From contig NZ_VORZ01000002.1 of the NCBI RefSeq assembly GCF_007997305.1, positions 186,001 to 250,000 of the forward strand: a DNA stretch of 64,000 bases, written 5' to 3'. This document shows positions 29,561 to 40,028 of the stretch, piece by piece (positions within the stretch are counted from its first letter, which is position 1; every line of letters starts with the position of its first letter). This DNA is from Psychrobacter frigidicola. GTDB lineage: Bacteria > Pseudomonadota > Gammaproteobacteria > Pseudomonadales > Moraxellaceae. Under the pieces are notes generated by a model. The model was not told the DNA's origin. It did no database searches and saw only the letters and a program-made list of their open reading frames with translations. Both the position numbers and the translations under genes were made by a program.

Positions 29561-30574
29561 CAAATAAACAAACTGCCGATTAACTAATTTAATAATCCAG
29601 TTATATTACCAGTAAACCTGCAACATTTGAAAAGAGTTTTCATAGTAGACCCTCGGATTTACGTGGTTTCAAGGCCGTTGATGACTGTAATTTTTGTATC
29701 AAAACATGTCTGCTATGTTATTTTGTTCGTTTTTTAATATTTTCGCTATCCAATTCAATAATGGTTATGATGATAATGAACGTCTCTTTTTAATAATATT
29801 TCAACAGTTTTTTTAATAAATAATTTGGTAGAAACAGACAGGGCATGGCTAACAGCGAAATAATATTGTCATTCTTATTATTCAAATAGGGTTACTAAAA
29901 TAATAATAAATTTGGATTATCGAAAATTATTATTAGTGATTGCCACATATCCACTATTTACGGGATAAATTTGTAATTAGTGAGCAGCCATTTTATAATT
30001 GAAACCATTGACGAATGCTAATTTTGTATAAATCGAAAAGATTAATTCTGCCTAATTAATAATAGAGTTTATTTCGCAACAGTATGCATCTTCATGTTTT
30101 GTTACGATTGTTTCACTACTTTGTGGGTATTATAATAGTTCATGTATTGAATGTTACTGTTAATTGTTCTATTTTTATAGGGGTTTTTGTGTAGTTCTTC
30201 TTAATAAAAGATAGCTGTGATGTATTAGATATTTAATATTAAACAACCTATTAGATGAACTTGATAACGATAGACATAATAATAGAACAGCCAGTATATT
30301 CAACCAAGACGCAATTGTAGTGCCTATATTTATACCAGTAACATGAGTGATACTAGTTCTTATTAGTGATACCAGCTAGTGAATGAACAGTCTTATTGAA
30401 CAAGGATAAGCCAAATAGCTGCTCATCTAGTTTAGAACGACAAATTTGCACAAAATTAGCAAAGTCAGCTAGCTTTTCCTTACTTTATTCGTCTCGTGTA
30501 TTGCCATATGCTTTAAGGGCACAAATTGCCACTATAAGTGTCACTAGCAGTTAAACGAGTATAACCGTAAAAGG
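29495..30574. other. 1,080-bp AT-rich divergent control region, gltA / sdhCDAB
   Basis: No credible gene is seen. The gap must hold promoters for gltA and the sdh-suc block. It is very AT-rich, with a pair of direct repeats beginning AGTGATACTAG (30346) and AGTGATACCAG (30365), 19 bp apart. No single promoter or operator can be assigned with confidence. The length is large for two core operons. Confidence 0.45.
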
Positions 30575-30961
30575 ATGCCCGCTGTGAAAAGCAACCGACC
30601 CATTAATTTGCCATTGAGCCAAGTGATTAGCGTTAACAGCTCACCGATTGCGATTGCCTCAATTCTGCATCGTATTTCTGGCATTATTTTATTCTTACTT
30701 ATTCCTGTCATGCTTTGGTTACTCCAAACTTCTTTGGCGTCGCCTGAGAGTTTTGAGACCGTATTCGATAATATTCTTATCCGCTTTTTGACTTGGGCAT
30801 TCGTCGCCTTTATCGCTTATCACTTTGTGATGGGTATTAAGCATCTGGTTGCTGATAATGGTGGGAATGAAGAGCTGAAATCTGCACGTATGGCGACTAT
30901 GGTCAGCTTTGTGATTGCTGCCATTCTAATTGCCGCGTCATTTGTATGGGTGATGTTCTAA
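30575..30961 (+). CDS. sdhC: succinate dehydrogenase cytochrome b556 subunit SdhC
   Basis: SdhC is a membrane anchor of succinate dehydrogenase and helps bind haem b and ubiquinone. The 128-residue product has the standard NRPINLPL motif near the start, the SILHRISG quinone/haem motif (about residues 29-36), three membrane helices and the haem-ligand histidine region AYHFVMGIKHL. The GTG at 30584 has AGGA at 8 bp and is a good alternative start; the ATG at 30575 sits directly on that AGGA. It overlaps sdhD by one base. Confidence 0.94.
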   Translation: MPAVKSNRPINLPLSQVISVNSSPIAIASILHRISGIILFLLIPVMLWLLQTSLASPESFETVFDNILIRFLTWAFVAFIAYHFVMGIKHLVADNGGNEELKSARMATMVSFVIAAILIAASFVWVMF

Positions 30962-31368
30962 TGATTAAAAATGATTCAGGAATCAAGAGTGCTACTGGTT
31001 TAACAGGTTCAGGTACCCGTGATTGGGTGGTCCAGCGCATTAGTGCTGTGGTATTGGCAGTCTATAGTGTGGTGTTGCTTGGCTTCTTTTTAATGCATGG
31101 CAATGTGGATTTTTACGAATGGTCAAATTTTATGACCAGCTTGCCGATGCGCTTGTTTAGTCTAGTCGCTATCATTGCTCTTGCCGGACACGCTTGGGTG
31201 GGTATGTGGACGGTATTTACTGACTATATTACGACAGGAAAACTAGGCTCTAGCGCCTCTAGCCTACGTTTGATATTACAAGCCTTAATGATTATCGCCA
31301 TCTTAGTGTATTTGTTCTGGGGTATCATGATTTTTTGGGGTAACGGCTTTGGTGTCGTTGCTGTTTAA
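30961..31368 (+). CDS. sdhD: succinate dehydrogenase membrane anchor SdhD
   Basis: SdhD is the second membrane anchor of complex II. The 135-residue protein has three hydrophobic helices, the N-terminal TRDWVVQRISAVVLAVYS block and the conserved histidine in AGHAWVGMWTVFTDY. Its ATG overlaps the sdhC stop as TAATG, so the two are translationally coupled. The distance to sdhA, 335 bp, is long for a gene inside this operon. Confidence 0.93.
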   Translation: MIKNDSGIKSATGLTGSGTRDWVVQRISAVVLAVYSVVLLGFFLMHGNVDFYEWSNFMTSLPMRLFSLVAIIALAGHAWVGMWTVFTDYITTGKLGSSASSLRLILQALMIIAILVYLFWGIMIFWGNGFGVVAV

Positions 31369-31703
31369 GTCCTAAATTTTATAAATAAACGTATAGAATT
31401 TATAAATAATGAAGGACTACTCAGTCAGGTTTATTGACTGTTAATGTGTTTAAAAGTAGTCCGTTGATAGCCACATAGGATTCATAAGTTTATGTGATGC
31501 TGGCTTATATAGTAAGAAGCTAAGCCTTACATAACGATGAATATGCAAATTTTAGTAAGTGGTTGAGGGTAGTTTGAGTTATTTATAAGACAACTGGATA
31601 TGCGAAATAATCAATAATGTATATCAGTAGTTTGGACATAGTGACTTATTAGACAATCTTTTTATTTACTTCGCAAGCATCAACAGGCATTAGGAAAACC
31701 GTA
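31369..31703. other. 335-bp gap between sdhD and sdhA with nested hairpin
   Basis: No gene is seen. Near its start lies a nested inverted repeat: GGACTACT (31414-31421) with AGTAGTCC (31455-31462), and inside it CAGTCA (31422-31427) with TGACTG (31435-31440). The rest is AT-rich and ends with the sdhA ribosome-binding site AGGA. In most relatives sdhD and sdhA are nearly adjacent, so this gap may carry a processing or second-promoter signal. Confidence 0.6.
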
Positions 31704-33554
31704 ATGGCAACAAGACAAGATAATACCATTAGCAACATCAAAACTCTGAACTATGACGCGGTCATCGTAGGTGGTGGTGGGTCAGGTATGCGTGCCTCCC
31801 TACATCTGGCTGAAGCGGGCATGAATGTTGCGGTAATCACTAAAGTATTTCCCACGCGCTCACATACTGTCGCAGCTCAAGGTGGTATCGGTGCAAGCCT
31901 CGGTAACATGAGTAACGATAACTGGCATTTCCACTTTTATGATACCGTAAAAGGGTCAGATTGGTTGGGTGACCAAGACGCTATTGAGTACATGTGCCGA
32001 GAAGCGCCAAAAGTGGTGTACGAGCTTGAGCACATGGGCATGCCATTTGACCGAAATGAGGATGGCACGATTTATCAGCGTCCGTTTGGTGGTCATACGT
32101 CAAACTATGGTGAAAAAGCCGTACAACGCGCTTGCGCCGCTGCTGACCGTACTGGTCATGCATTGCTACATACCTTATATCAAAAGAATTTAGAACAAGG
32201 TACTCAGTTTTTCATCGAGTGGATTGCACTTGATTTAATTAAAGATGAAGCTGGCAATATCAATGGTGTCATCGCTATTGAGCAAGAAACAGGTACGGTT
32301 GCGGTATTCCAATCTCCAATTACGGTTTTAGCAACGGGCGGTGCTGGTCGTATCTTTGCTGCCTCTACTAACGCTTACATTAATACTGGTGACGGTATTG
32401 GTATGGCCGTTCGTGCAGGTATTCCATTACAGGATATGGAATTCTGGCAGTTCCATCCAACGGGTGTGGCAGGTGCTGGCGTACTATTGACTGAAGGTTG
32501 CCGCGGTGAAGGGGCTATTTTACGTAATAAAGACGGCGAAGCCTTTATGGAACGCTATGCGCCAACTGTAAAGGATTTGGCACCCCGTGACTTAGTATCG
32601 CGTTCTATGGACCAAGAAATCAAAGAAGGTCGCGGTTGTGGTCCTAATGGTGATTATATCGTTATGGACATGACTCATTTAGGTGTTGAAACGATTATGA
32701 AGCGCTTGCCATCAGTATTTGAGATTGGTAAAAACTTTGCAAACGTTGATATTACTAAAGAGCCTATTCCTGTTATTCCAACCATTCACTATATGATGGG
32801 CGGTATTCCTACCACGATTCATGGTCAGGTAATTACTCCTGATTTAGAAGCGGGTGCGGATGAAGACGGTCTATATCAAAAAGGCAATGTGGTCAAAGGT
32901 CTTTACGCGATTGGCGAATGTGCCTGTGTTAGTGTCCACGGTGCTAACCGTTTAGGGACTAACTCCCTGCTTGATTTAGTGGTCTTTGGCCGTGCAGCTG
33001 GCAAACATATCGTTGATGAGTATCATCATGCAGACCATAACTATAAGCCGCTTGATACCCATGTACTTGACTATACGGTTAAGCGTTTAGACAAATTACA
33101 GCAGTCAACCTCTGGCTACAATGCCCAAGAAGTGGCTGATGAGATTCGTACGACTATGCAACTGCATGCCAGTGTATTCCGTACTCAAGCGATGATGGAC
33201 GAAGGTGTTGAGAAAATCTTAGCACTGGGCGAAAAAATTGACCAAATTCATCTGTCTGATAAATCACAAGTTTTCAATACCGCGCGTATTGAAGCTTTCG
33301 AAGTTGCCAACCTTTATGAGGTTGCGAAAGCCACTATGGTATCGGCGGCCCATCGCCATGAAAGCCGTGGCGCGCACAGTGTAGCAGATTATGACCGTCC
33401 TGAAGACGATGACTATGCACCAAACGGCCGTAACGATCACGACTGGATGAAGCATACTTTGTGGTATTCTGAAGGTAACAAAATCGTTTATAAACCAGTG
33501 CGTAAAATCCCACTGACGGTAGATTACGTTGAACCAAAAGTTCGCGTTTACTAA
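31704..33554 (+). CDS. sdhA: succinate dehydrogenase flavoprotein subunit SdhA
   Basis: SdhA oxidises succinate to fumarate with covalently bound FAD. The 616-residue product has the Rossmann start AVIVGGGGSGMRASL, the FAD-linking histidine in SHTVAAQGG, the HTSNYGEKAVQRAC block, the catalytic EGRGCGPNGDYI region, and ends in the usual KIPLTVDYVEPKVRVY. Length and motifs are complete. It acts in the cytoplasmic arm of complex II with SdhB. AGGAAAA precedes the ATG. Confidence 0.97.
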   Translation: MATRQDNTISNIKTLNYDAVIVGGGGSGMRASLHLAEAGMNVAVITKVFPTRSHTVAAQGGIGASLGNMSNDNWHFHFYDTVKGSDWLGDQDAIEYMCREAPKVVYELEHMGMPFDRNEDGTIYQRPFGGHTSNYGEKAVQRACAAADRTGHALLHTLYQKNLEQGTQFFIEWIALDLIKDEAGNINGVIAIEQETGTVAVFQSPITVLATGGAGRIFAASTNAYINTGDGIGMAVRAGIPLQDMEFWQFHPTGVAGAGVLLTEGCRGEGAILRNKDGEAFMERYAPTVKDLAPRDLVSRSMDQEIKEGRGCGPNGDYIVMDMTHLGVETIMKRLPSVFEIGKNFANVDITKEPIPVIPTIHYMMGGIPTTIHGQVITPDLEAGADEDGLYQKGNVVKGLYAIGECACVSVHGANRLGTNSLLDLVVFGRAAGKHIVDEYHHADHNYKPLDTHVLDYTVKRLDKLQQSTSGYNAQEVADEIRTTMQLHASVFRTQAMMDEGVEKILALGEKIDQIHLSDKSQVFNTARIEAFEVANLYEVAKATMVSAAHRHESRGAHSVADYDRPEDDDYAPNGRNDHDWMKHTLWYSEGNKIVYKPVRKIPLTVDYVEPKVRVY

Positions 33555-33761
33555 CCAGCATAATTGTTATTTAGCACTCGTGCGTCTTAGGCGCACGAAC
33601 CGCTTAAATATTTTGTCCCTTATTAATTTATTAGACAGGTGACCGCCAGCGACAAGACTACAGTAAAACGACGCCAGCCCTAATTTTACAATGTAAATAT
33701 AAGCGCTGGTAAGTTATTGGTTTTGTCTGCCCACCATCACCTACGTGTGGAGTTTAGCATT

Positions 33762-34472
33762 ATGAGCCGAGGTACTCGCACCATCGAAATCTATCGCTAC
33801 GATCCTGATCAGGACGCAGCGCCGCGTATGCAAACTTATACGGTTGAGCTACTAGATTCAGATCGTATGTTGCTTGACGTGTTATTGCGTCTAAAAACGC
33901 AAGATGAAACGCTTACCTTCCGTCGCTCATGCCGTGAAGGTATTTGCGGTTCTGACGGTATGAACATAAATGGTAAAAATGGCTTGGCATGTCTAATCAA
34001 CATGAATACCTTGCCTGAAAAAGTTACTGTTCGTCCGTTACCAGGTCTGCCTGTTGTGCGTGACTTGGTTGTTGATATGAACCAATTCTATGAGCAATAT
34101 GAAAAGGTACATCCTTACTTACTCAATGATCAGCCGGCGCCGCCGACTGAGCGTTTGCAGACCCCTGAGCAGCGTGAAAAGATGGACGGTCTGTATGAGT
34201 GTATTTTATGCGCGTGCTGTTCAACCAGTTGCCCATCATTTTGGTGGAACCCAGATAAGTTTTTAGGCCCAGCAGCGCTACTGAATGCTAACCGTTTCGT
34301 TGTCGATAGCCGCGATACGGATACTCAAGCACGCTTAGCTCGCCTAGACGATCCGTTCAGCTTATTTCGTTGCCGTGGCATCATGAACTGCGTCTCTGTT
34401 TGTCCAAAGGGTCTGAATCCAACAAAAGCAATTGGTAACTTACGCAGTATGTTGCTCGATCTAGCCGGTTAA
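33762..34472 (+). CDS. sdhB: succinate dehydrogenase iron-sulfur subunit SdhB
   Basis: SdhB passes electrons from SdhA to quinone through three iron-sulfur clusters. All cluster motifs are present: [2Fe-2S] in SCREGICGSDGMNI with a later GLAC, [4Fe-4S] in CILCACCSTSCP, and [3Fe-4S] in CRGIMNCVSVCPKGLNP. The 236-residue form starts at ATG 33762, with GGAG upstream; the frame is open further back but without support. It is followed by a clear terminator. Confidence 0.96.
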   Translation: MSRGTRTIEIYRYDPDQDAAPRMQTYTVELLDSDRMLLDVLLRLKTQDETLTFRRSCREGICGSDGMNINGKNGLACLINMNTLPEKVTVRPLPGLPVVRDLVVDMNQFYEQYEKVHPYLLNDQPAPPTERLQTPEQREKMDGLYECILCACCSTSCPSFWWNPDKFLGPAALLNANRFVVDSRDTDTQARLARLDDPFSLFRCRGIMNCVSVCPKGLNPTKAIGNLRSMLLDLAG

Positions 34473-35437
34473 TGGTCTTTACGTTACATTTTATCTATCG
34501 CTCCTATTAAGAACACCGCCATATTATTGAGCGGTGTTTTTTTTGGTTGATTGAATAGTAGATAAAAAGTACAAGAGTAAGCGAAATCGTAACGGTCAGA
34601 TAACCTGATGTAACCTTATACAAGCGTCACGTGGGTAGCATGTAAGCATTCATATTTTTGCTTCAAACTGACAGTATAGTAGAGCGGTTTATATTTAAGA
34701 ACAATCAAAAAGTATCCATATGCTTCATTTATATACTAGTAATAATAAACCACCAAAAAAACATTAATATCTGCAAACTTGTGATAAAAATTTTACAATA
34801 AAAGTGCTATCATAGCAGCAGTAAAATTTATCTCATTCTCAATAAGAATTGATTTTAATCCGCTATGAGAGTTCTTTAGTAATAGCAAAAGGTAAAAACA
34901 GAGCAAAAATGCTAGGAATAGTAGCTATTTATTACGTAAATACCTACTATTGAACAAACAAACTATGTGAGATTATTTATACGTGCTATCCTAGACAGCA
35001 ATGTATGTTTGGCAAAAAACAGCGTTTATCAGTCAAGGAAAGACTTTTGCAGCAGGAAATAGCCGAGTGATTGGTTAGCTGAGTGACATAACTATATATT
35101 AAAGCTCTTATACGGAGCGGTATTATTAATAAACAAGTTATGGCTGATGTCAGTATATATGAATTGATTTTGTGGAACGAGGCAGTAAACAAGACCGGAC
35201 GTTCACAAATAATTAAGACTATAGTAAATAATGTTGCATCATACTGTGTATCAATTCGATATCTTTAAGATAAAAATATTATAAGTTACTTTTAGTTAAT
35301 AACAGCCTCTCAGCAATCGCATTCCTTGCAAACAGTATCTTATGGTACACGCCAATTTGTCTAAGCACCCAGCATACGACGAATCACACAACAATAAGCA
35401 CGATTCCATTCATTTATCTATCAAATAGACGATTATT
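34473..35437. other. 965-bp gap between sdhB and sucA
   Basis: After the sdhB terminator the region is AT-rich and without a credible gene. It presumably holds an independent promoter for sucAB-lpd-sucCD, but I cannot single it out. A partial inverted repeat ATTCT/AGAAT (around 34835-34849) looks faintly like a Fur site but is too weak to call. A 68-codon opposite-strand frame at 34986-35192 is not convincing. Confidence 0.4.
34510..34544 (+). terminator. terminator after sdhB
   Basis: AACACCGC pairs with GCGGTGTT around an 11-base loop, followed by a run of eight T. It should end much of the sdhCDAB transcript before sucA. Confidence 0.9.
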
Positions 35438-38302
35438 ATGAATAGTATAACTAAAAAACCAGCCGACGCAGGACACACTGAACTCGCCGCTGACAACGCC
35501 CATTACATTGAATCCCTCTATGAGCAGTTTCTAAGCGATGCTGATAGCGTTGATACGGATTGGCAAGATTATTTTAAACAATACCAATCTCCTAACGATG
35601 CTAAGCATAACGCCATTCAAGACCAGTTCTTACTGCTTGCGCGTAATCAAACTGCTAATAAAGGTACATCAGGTGCTACTGGATCTTCTAGCAACGCCGG
35701 GAATTGTGCCGACCCTAAACAGATGGGCGTACAACAGCTCATTTCTGCTTATCGTCGTCGTGGTCATCGCCGTGCTAATCTTGATCCACTAGAGCTACAT
35801 CCGCGTGCTGCGGTTGAAGATCTGACATTAGCCTATCATGGTCTATCAGACTCTGATCTTGATACTGTGTATTCTACCGGTGATCTAAGTATCGGTAAAA
35901 CTGAAGCACCATTACGTGAGATTATCGAAATCATGGAACGCGTCTACTGCCGGTATATCGGCGTAGAATACATGCACGTGACCACTAGCACTGAAAAGCG
36001 CTGGATGGAGAAGTATCTAGAGACTAATTTAGGGCATATCGAATTTGATACAAAAAAACGCTTATCTATTTTTGAACGTTTAACCGCTGCTGAAGGTCTT
36101 GAGAAGTATCTAGCACGTAAATACACGGGCGTGAAACGTTTTGGTTTGGAAGGTGGCGAAAGCTTTATTCCTGCTATTAATGAAATCATTCAGCGCGCTG
36201 GTGGTTATGGTACTAAAGAAGTTGTCATTGGTATGGCGCACCGTGGACGTCTAAACCTTTTGGTTAACGTTTTAGGTAAAAACCCAGCCGATTTATTTGA
36301 TGAGTTTGATGGTAAAGTTCAGCCAGAAAAGGGCTCGGGCGATGTTAAATATCACAACGGTTATTCATCGAACGTGATGACGCCAGGCGGTGAAGCGCAT
36401 TTAGCTCTAGGCTTTAATCCCTCGCATCTTGAAATTGTGTCACCAGTCATTCAAGGTTCAGTCCGTGCACGTCAAGTGCGTCGTAATGATACCACTGGTA
36501 ATCTAGTACTACCGATCGTCATTCACGGCGATGCAGCGTTTGCTGGTCAAGGCGTGGTACAAGAAACTTTCCAGATGTCACAAACCCGTGCTTATACAAC
36601 GGGTGGCACTGTACGTATTGTTATCAATAACCAAGTCGGCTTTACAACCAGCCGTCAAGAAGATGCGCGCTCTACCGAATATTGTACTGATGTGGCAAAA
36701 ATGGTACATGCACCAATTCTGCACGTAAACGGTGATGATCCTGAATCTGTCATATTTGCTGCGCAATTAGCATTGGACTACCGCCATGAATTTGGTAAAG
36801 ATATCATCATCGATTTATTTTGCTATCGTCGTAACGGTCATAACGAAGCGGACGAGCCATCAGCAACACAGCCATTGATGTATGCGGTTATTAAGAAATT
36901 GCCAACCACGCGTACATTATATGCGCAAAAGTTGATCGCAGAAGGTATTATCACCGCTGAAGATGCGCTGAAATATGAAGATGAATATCGTGAGTCTTTA
37001 GACCGTGGCGAATATGTAGCAAACTCTTTGGTTCTTGAGCCGAATGAAGATATGTTTGTTGACTGGGCGCCTTATTTGGATCACGACTTAGTGGATGAGT
37101 GGGACACCAGTGTTGATATCGAAAAATTAAAAGCATATGGTCGTAAAATGGCGGAGATGCCAGAAGGTTATACACTACAACGTCAGGTACAAAAAGTCGT
37201 TGAGCAGCGTTTGGCGATGCAGACTGGCGAAGAGCCTTTAAACTGGGGTGCTGCTGAGACCCTAGCCTATGCCACACTAGTCGATAATGATGAAGTTTTA
37301 GTCCGTATTACTGGTGAAGACGTTGGCCGTGGTACCTTCTCGCATCGTCACAGTGAATTGTTCAATATGAATGATGGCAGCATGTATGTGCCTCTTGCCC
37401 ATATGAGCGATAAGCAAGCACGCTTTGCCACTTATAACTCATTACTATCAGAAGAAGCGGTATTGGCTTTCGAATATGGTTATGCAACCACGGTACCAAA
37501 TGCTTTAGTCATTTGGGAAGCGCAGTTTGGTGATTTCGTCAACGGCGCACAAGTGGTTATTGATCAATTTATAGCCAGTGGCGAGACGAAATGGCAGCGC
37601 GTTTGCGGCTTGACCATGTTATTGCCACACGGTTTTGAAGGTCAAGGTCCTGAGCATTCTTCAGCACGTCTTGAGCGTTTCTTGCAACTGTGTGCAGAAG
37701 ATAATATGCAGGTCATCACTCCGACGACACCAGCGCAAATATATCATGCACTACGTCGTCAGGCGGTTCGTCCTATTCGTAAGCCATTGATTGTGATGTC
37801 ACCGAAGAGCCTACTGCGTCATAAGCTTGCAACCTCACAATTAGAGGAATTGGCCAGCGGTAAATTTGAGACCGTATTGCCAGAGATCGATAATGTTAAT
37901 GCTGATAAAATCACACGTTTGGTACTTTGTGGCGGTAAGGTTTATTATGACCTACTTGAACAGCGTCGTGCCTTAGGTCTTGATCATATTGCTATTGTAC
38001 GGATCGAGCAGCTTTACCCTCTTCCAGAAAAACGTTTGGTTGCTGAGATTGGAAAATACAGTAACTTAGCTGAGATAGTCTGGACGCAAGAAGAGCCATT
38101 AAACCAAGGTGCTTGGTATTATTTAGCGCCCTCTATGTACCGTATTGTTGTAGACCATCCGTCTAAAGCAAGATTGTTAGATCCAGTTGCGCGTCCTGCA
38201 AGTGCAGCACCTGCGACCGGCTCTGCAAAAATACATATTCAACAGCAGCAAGCACTAATTTCTGGTGGTCTTGGCATTAGTGTTGATGAGTTAGCTAAAT
38301 AA
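35438..38302 (+). CDS. sucA: 2-oxoglutarate dehydrogenase E1 component SucA
   Basis: SucA is the thiamine-diphosphate-dependent E1 of the 2-oxoglutarate dehydrogenase complex and decarboxylates 2-oxoglutarate onto the lipoyl arm of SucB. The 954-residue length is standard. The N-terminal E2-binding segment (YIESLYEQFLSDADSVD) is present. Cofactor and active-site blocks include GMAHRGRLNLLVNVLGK, HGDAAFAGQGVVQE, INNQVGFTTS and the C-terminal transketolase-like HRHSELFNMNDGS region. It starts the sucAB-lpd-sucCD run. Confidence 0.97.
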   Translation: MNSITKKPADAGHTELAADNAHYIESLYEQFLSDADSVDTDWQDYFKQYQSPNDAKHNAIQDQFLLLARNQTANKGTSGATGSSSNAGNCADPKQMGVQQLISAYRRRGHRRANLDPLELHPRAAVEDLTLAYHGLSDSDLDTVYSTGDLSIGKTEAPLREIIEIMERVYCRYIGVEYMHVTTSTEKRWMEKYLETNLGHIEFDTKKRLSIFERLTAAEGLEKYLARKYTGVKRFGLEGGESFIPAINEIIQRAGGYGTKEVVIGMAHRGRLNLLVNVLGKNPADLFDEFDGKVQPEKGSGDVKYHNGYSSNVMTPGGEAHLALGFNPSHLEIVSPVIQGSVRARQVRRNDTTGNLVLPIVIHGDAAFAGQGVVQETFQMSQTRAYTTGGTVRIVINNQVGFTTSRQEDARSTEYCTDVAKMVHAPILHVNGDDPESVIFAAQLALDYRHEFGKDIIIDLFCYRRNGHNEADEPSATQPLMYAVIKKLPTTRTLYAQKLIAEGIITAEDALKYEDEYRESLDRGEYVANSLVLEPNEDMFVDWAPYLDHDLVDEWDTSVDIEKLKAYGRKMAEMPEGYTLQRQVQKVVEQRLAMQTGEEPLNWGAAETLAYATLVDNDEVLVRITGEDVGRGTFSHRHSELFNMNDGSMYVPLAHMSDKQARFATYNSLLSEEAVLAFEYGYATTVPNALVIWEAQFGDFVNGAQVVIDQFIASGETKWQRVCGLTMLLPHGFEGQGPEHSSARLERFLQLCAEDNMQVITPTTPAQIYHALRRQAVRPIRKPLIVMSPKSLLRHKLATSQLEELASGKFETVLPEIDNVNADKITRLVLCGGKVYYDLLEQRRALGLDHIAIVRIEQLYPLPEKRLVAEIGKYSNLAEIVWTQEEPLNQGAWYYLAPSMYRIVVDHPSKARLLDPVARPASAAPATGSAKIHIQQQQALISGGLGISVDELAK

Positions 38303-38393
38303 CTTATCTGATTAAGAAATATTAATATATGAGCTACTAATACAAGTGATATCAATCAGGCGATGACAGTCAGGAATTATAAAACTATATATC

Positions 38394-38419
38394 AGATAGC
38401 ATTATTTATAATGCTATCT
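38394..38419 (+). other. perfect hairpin between sucA and sucB
   Basis: AGATAGCATTA (38394-38404) and TAATGCTATCT (38409-38419) form an 11-bp perfect stem with a 4-base TTTA loop. There is no T-run, so it is not a classical terminator; an mRNA-stability or processing role is possible. Confidence 0.7.
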
Positions 38420-38488
38420 ATTATAAGAACTGATTGCCCATCACGACTTTATAATAAATAGTAATATCAAAATCTAAGGAGTATATCG

Positions 38489-39733
38489 ATGGCTGAGATT
38501 AAAGCCCCCGTTTTTCCAGAATCGGTTGCCGATGGCACAATCGTTGAATGGCATGTCACTGAAGGTCAACAAGTTAACCGTGATGACTTATTAGCTGAAA
38601 TCGAAACGGATAAAGTAGTATTAGAAGTTGTTGCACCTGACAACGGTGTTGTGACTAAAATCGTCAAGCAAGTTGATGATACAGTTTTGTCTGATGAGTT
38701 GATTGCAGAGTTTGAAGCGGGTGCTACGGGCAGCGCTGATGCTCCTGCGGCCGATAAAGAAGATACTGCTGCACCTGAAGAAGCGCCAAAGCAAGCCGGT
38801 TACGGCGATCTACCTGGACGACCACCTGCTCCTCACGTTGAAGAAAAAGATCATAAAGATCAAAGTCCAGCAGTTCGTAAAGCGGCAAAAGAGTCTGGCG
38901 TTGATCCTAAAGATGTTGAAGGTAGCGGCCGCGGTGGACGTGTGACTAAAACTGATATGGCAAGCCCAACGCTAAAAGCTGATAGCAGTATTAAAACTGA
39001 CAGTGGACAGCCTGTTGCTGAATCTGTTGGCGAGCGTAGCGAAAAACGTGTACCAATGACTCGCTTGCGTAAGCGTGTGGCTGAGCGTCTATTATCAGCG
39101 TCACAAGATACGGCAATGTTGACCACGTTTAACGAAGTCAATATGAAGCCATTAATGGATCTTCGTGCGCAATATAAAGACCGTTTCGAAAAACGTCATG
39201 GTGTGCGTTTAGGCTTTATGTCATTGTTTGTACGCGCAGCGACCGAAGCTCTTAAACGCTTCCCAGCCGTTAATGCGTCACTAGATGGTGATGATATTGT
39301 CTATCATGGTTACTATGATATCGGTGTTGCCGTATCATCAGACCGTGGTCTAGTCGTTCCTGTATTACGTGATACGGATCGCATGAGCATGGCTGATGTT
39401 GAAAGCCGTATTCGTGAGCTTGGTGGCCTTGCTCAAAAAGGTAAGCTTGGTTTAGAAGACATGACTGGTGGTACTTTCACTATCTCAAACGGTGGCGTAT
39501 TTGGCTCGCTCATGTCCACGCCTATCTTGAACCCACCACAAACAGCTATTCTTGGTATGCATGCTATTAACGATCGCCCAATGGCAGTCAATGGCAAGGT
39601 TGAAATTTTACCAATGATGTATTTGGCGCTATCTTATGACCACCGTATGATTGATGGTAAAGAAGCGGTACAGTTCTTAGTAACGATTAAAGAGTTGGTT
39701 GAAGATCCATCTTTGCTTTTATTAGACTTGTAA
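38489..39733 (+). CDS. sucB: 2-oxoglutarate dehydrogenase E2, dihydrolipoyl succinyltransferase SucB
   Basis: SucB forms the core of the complex and transfers succinyl to CoA. Domains in order: lipoyl domain (residues 1-75) with lipoylated K42 in [10 protein letters not shown]; a Pro/Ala/Glu linker; the E1/E3-binding domain (about 127-160, [15 protein letters not shown]); another linker; and the acyltransferase domain (about 185-414) with catalytic histidine in [13 protein letters not shown]. The 414-residue length is normal. AAGGAG precedes the ATG. Confidence 0.97.
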   Translation: MAEIKAPVFPESVADGTIVEWHVTEGQQVNRDDLLAEIETDKVVLEVVAPDNGVVTKIVKQVDDTVLSDELIAEFEAGATGSADAPAADKEDTAAPEEAPKQAGYGDLPGRPPAPHVEEKDHKDQSPAVRKAAKESGVDPKDVEGSGRGGRVTKTDMASPTLKADSSIKTDSGQPVAESVGERSEKRVPMTRLRKRVAERLLSASQDTAMLTTFNEVNMKPLMDLRAQYKDRFEKRHGVRLGFMSLFVRAATEALKRFPAVNASLDGDDIVYHGYYDIGVAVSSDRGLVVPVLRDTDRMSMADVESRIRELGGLAQKGKLGLEDMTGGTFTISNGGVFGSLMSTPILNPPQTAILGMHAINDRPMAVNGKVEILPMMYLALSYDHRMIDGKEAVQFLVTIKELVEDPSLLLLDL

Positions 39734-39739
39734 GCTTAT

Positions 39740-39774
39740 AAGCTTGTATTTGCAAATGCTGGTACAAGCTTTTT
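39740..39774 (+). terminator. possible weak terminator or attenuator between sucB and lpd
   Basis: AAGCTTGTA (39740-39748) pairs with TACAAGCTT (39763-39771) around a 14-base loop, followed by three more T. The U-run is short and the loop large, so partial termination or 3'-end protection of sucAB mRNA is more likely than full stop. Confidence 0.55.
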
Positions 39775-40028
39775 ACCTTTGTTATAGATAGCTATCGTAG
39801 CTATTGTTTATATATTCTTGCCGTGTAGGCAATGATCTGAGCGAGTCTAGCAGCTATTCATCACTATAAGTCATCGATATTCTCTACACAAATAGGTAAA
39901 CCTCAATGAGATAGCGTATTAGCTATACAGTACTCATATGGTTAATTTAATTTTTCTTGATTTATTAATATTTGCACGACGATGATCAGAATGAACAAGT
40001 AACTATAAATAAAACATGGAAGCATATT

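Noticed and set aside
34831..34852. Fur-box-like inverted repeat (ATTCT / AGAAT) upstream of sucA
   Set aside because: The match to the 19-bp Fur consensus is poor when aligned base by base; a matrix scan would be needed.
34986..35192. 68-codon minus-strand frame between sdhB and sucA
   Set aside because: Composition is erratic, no ribosome-binding site, no recognisable feature.
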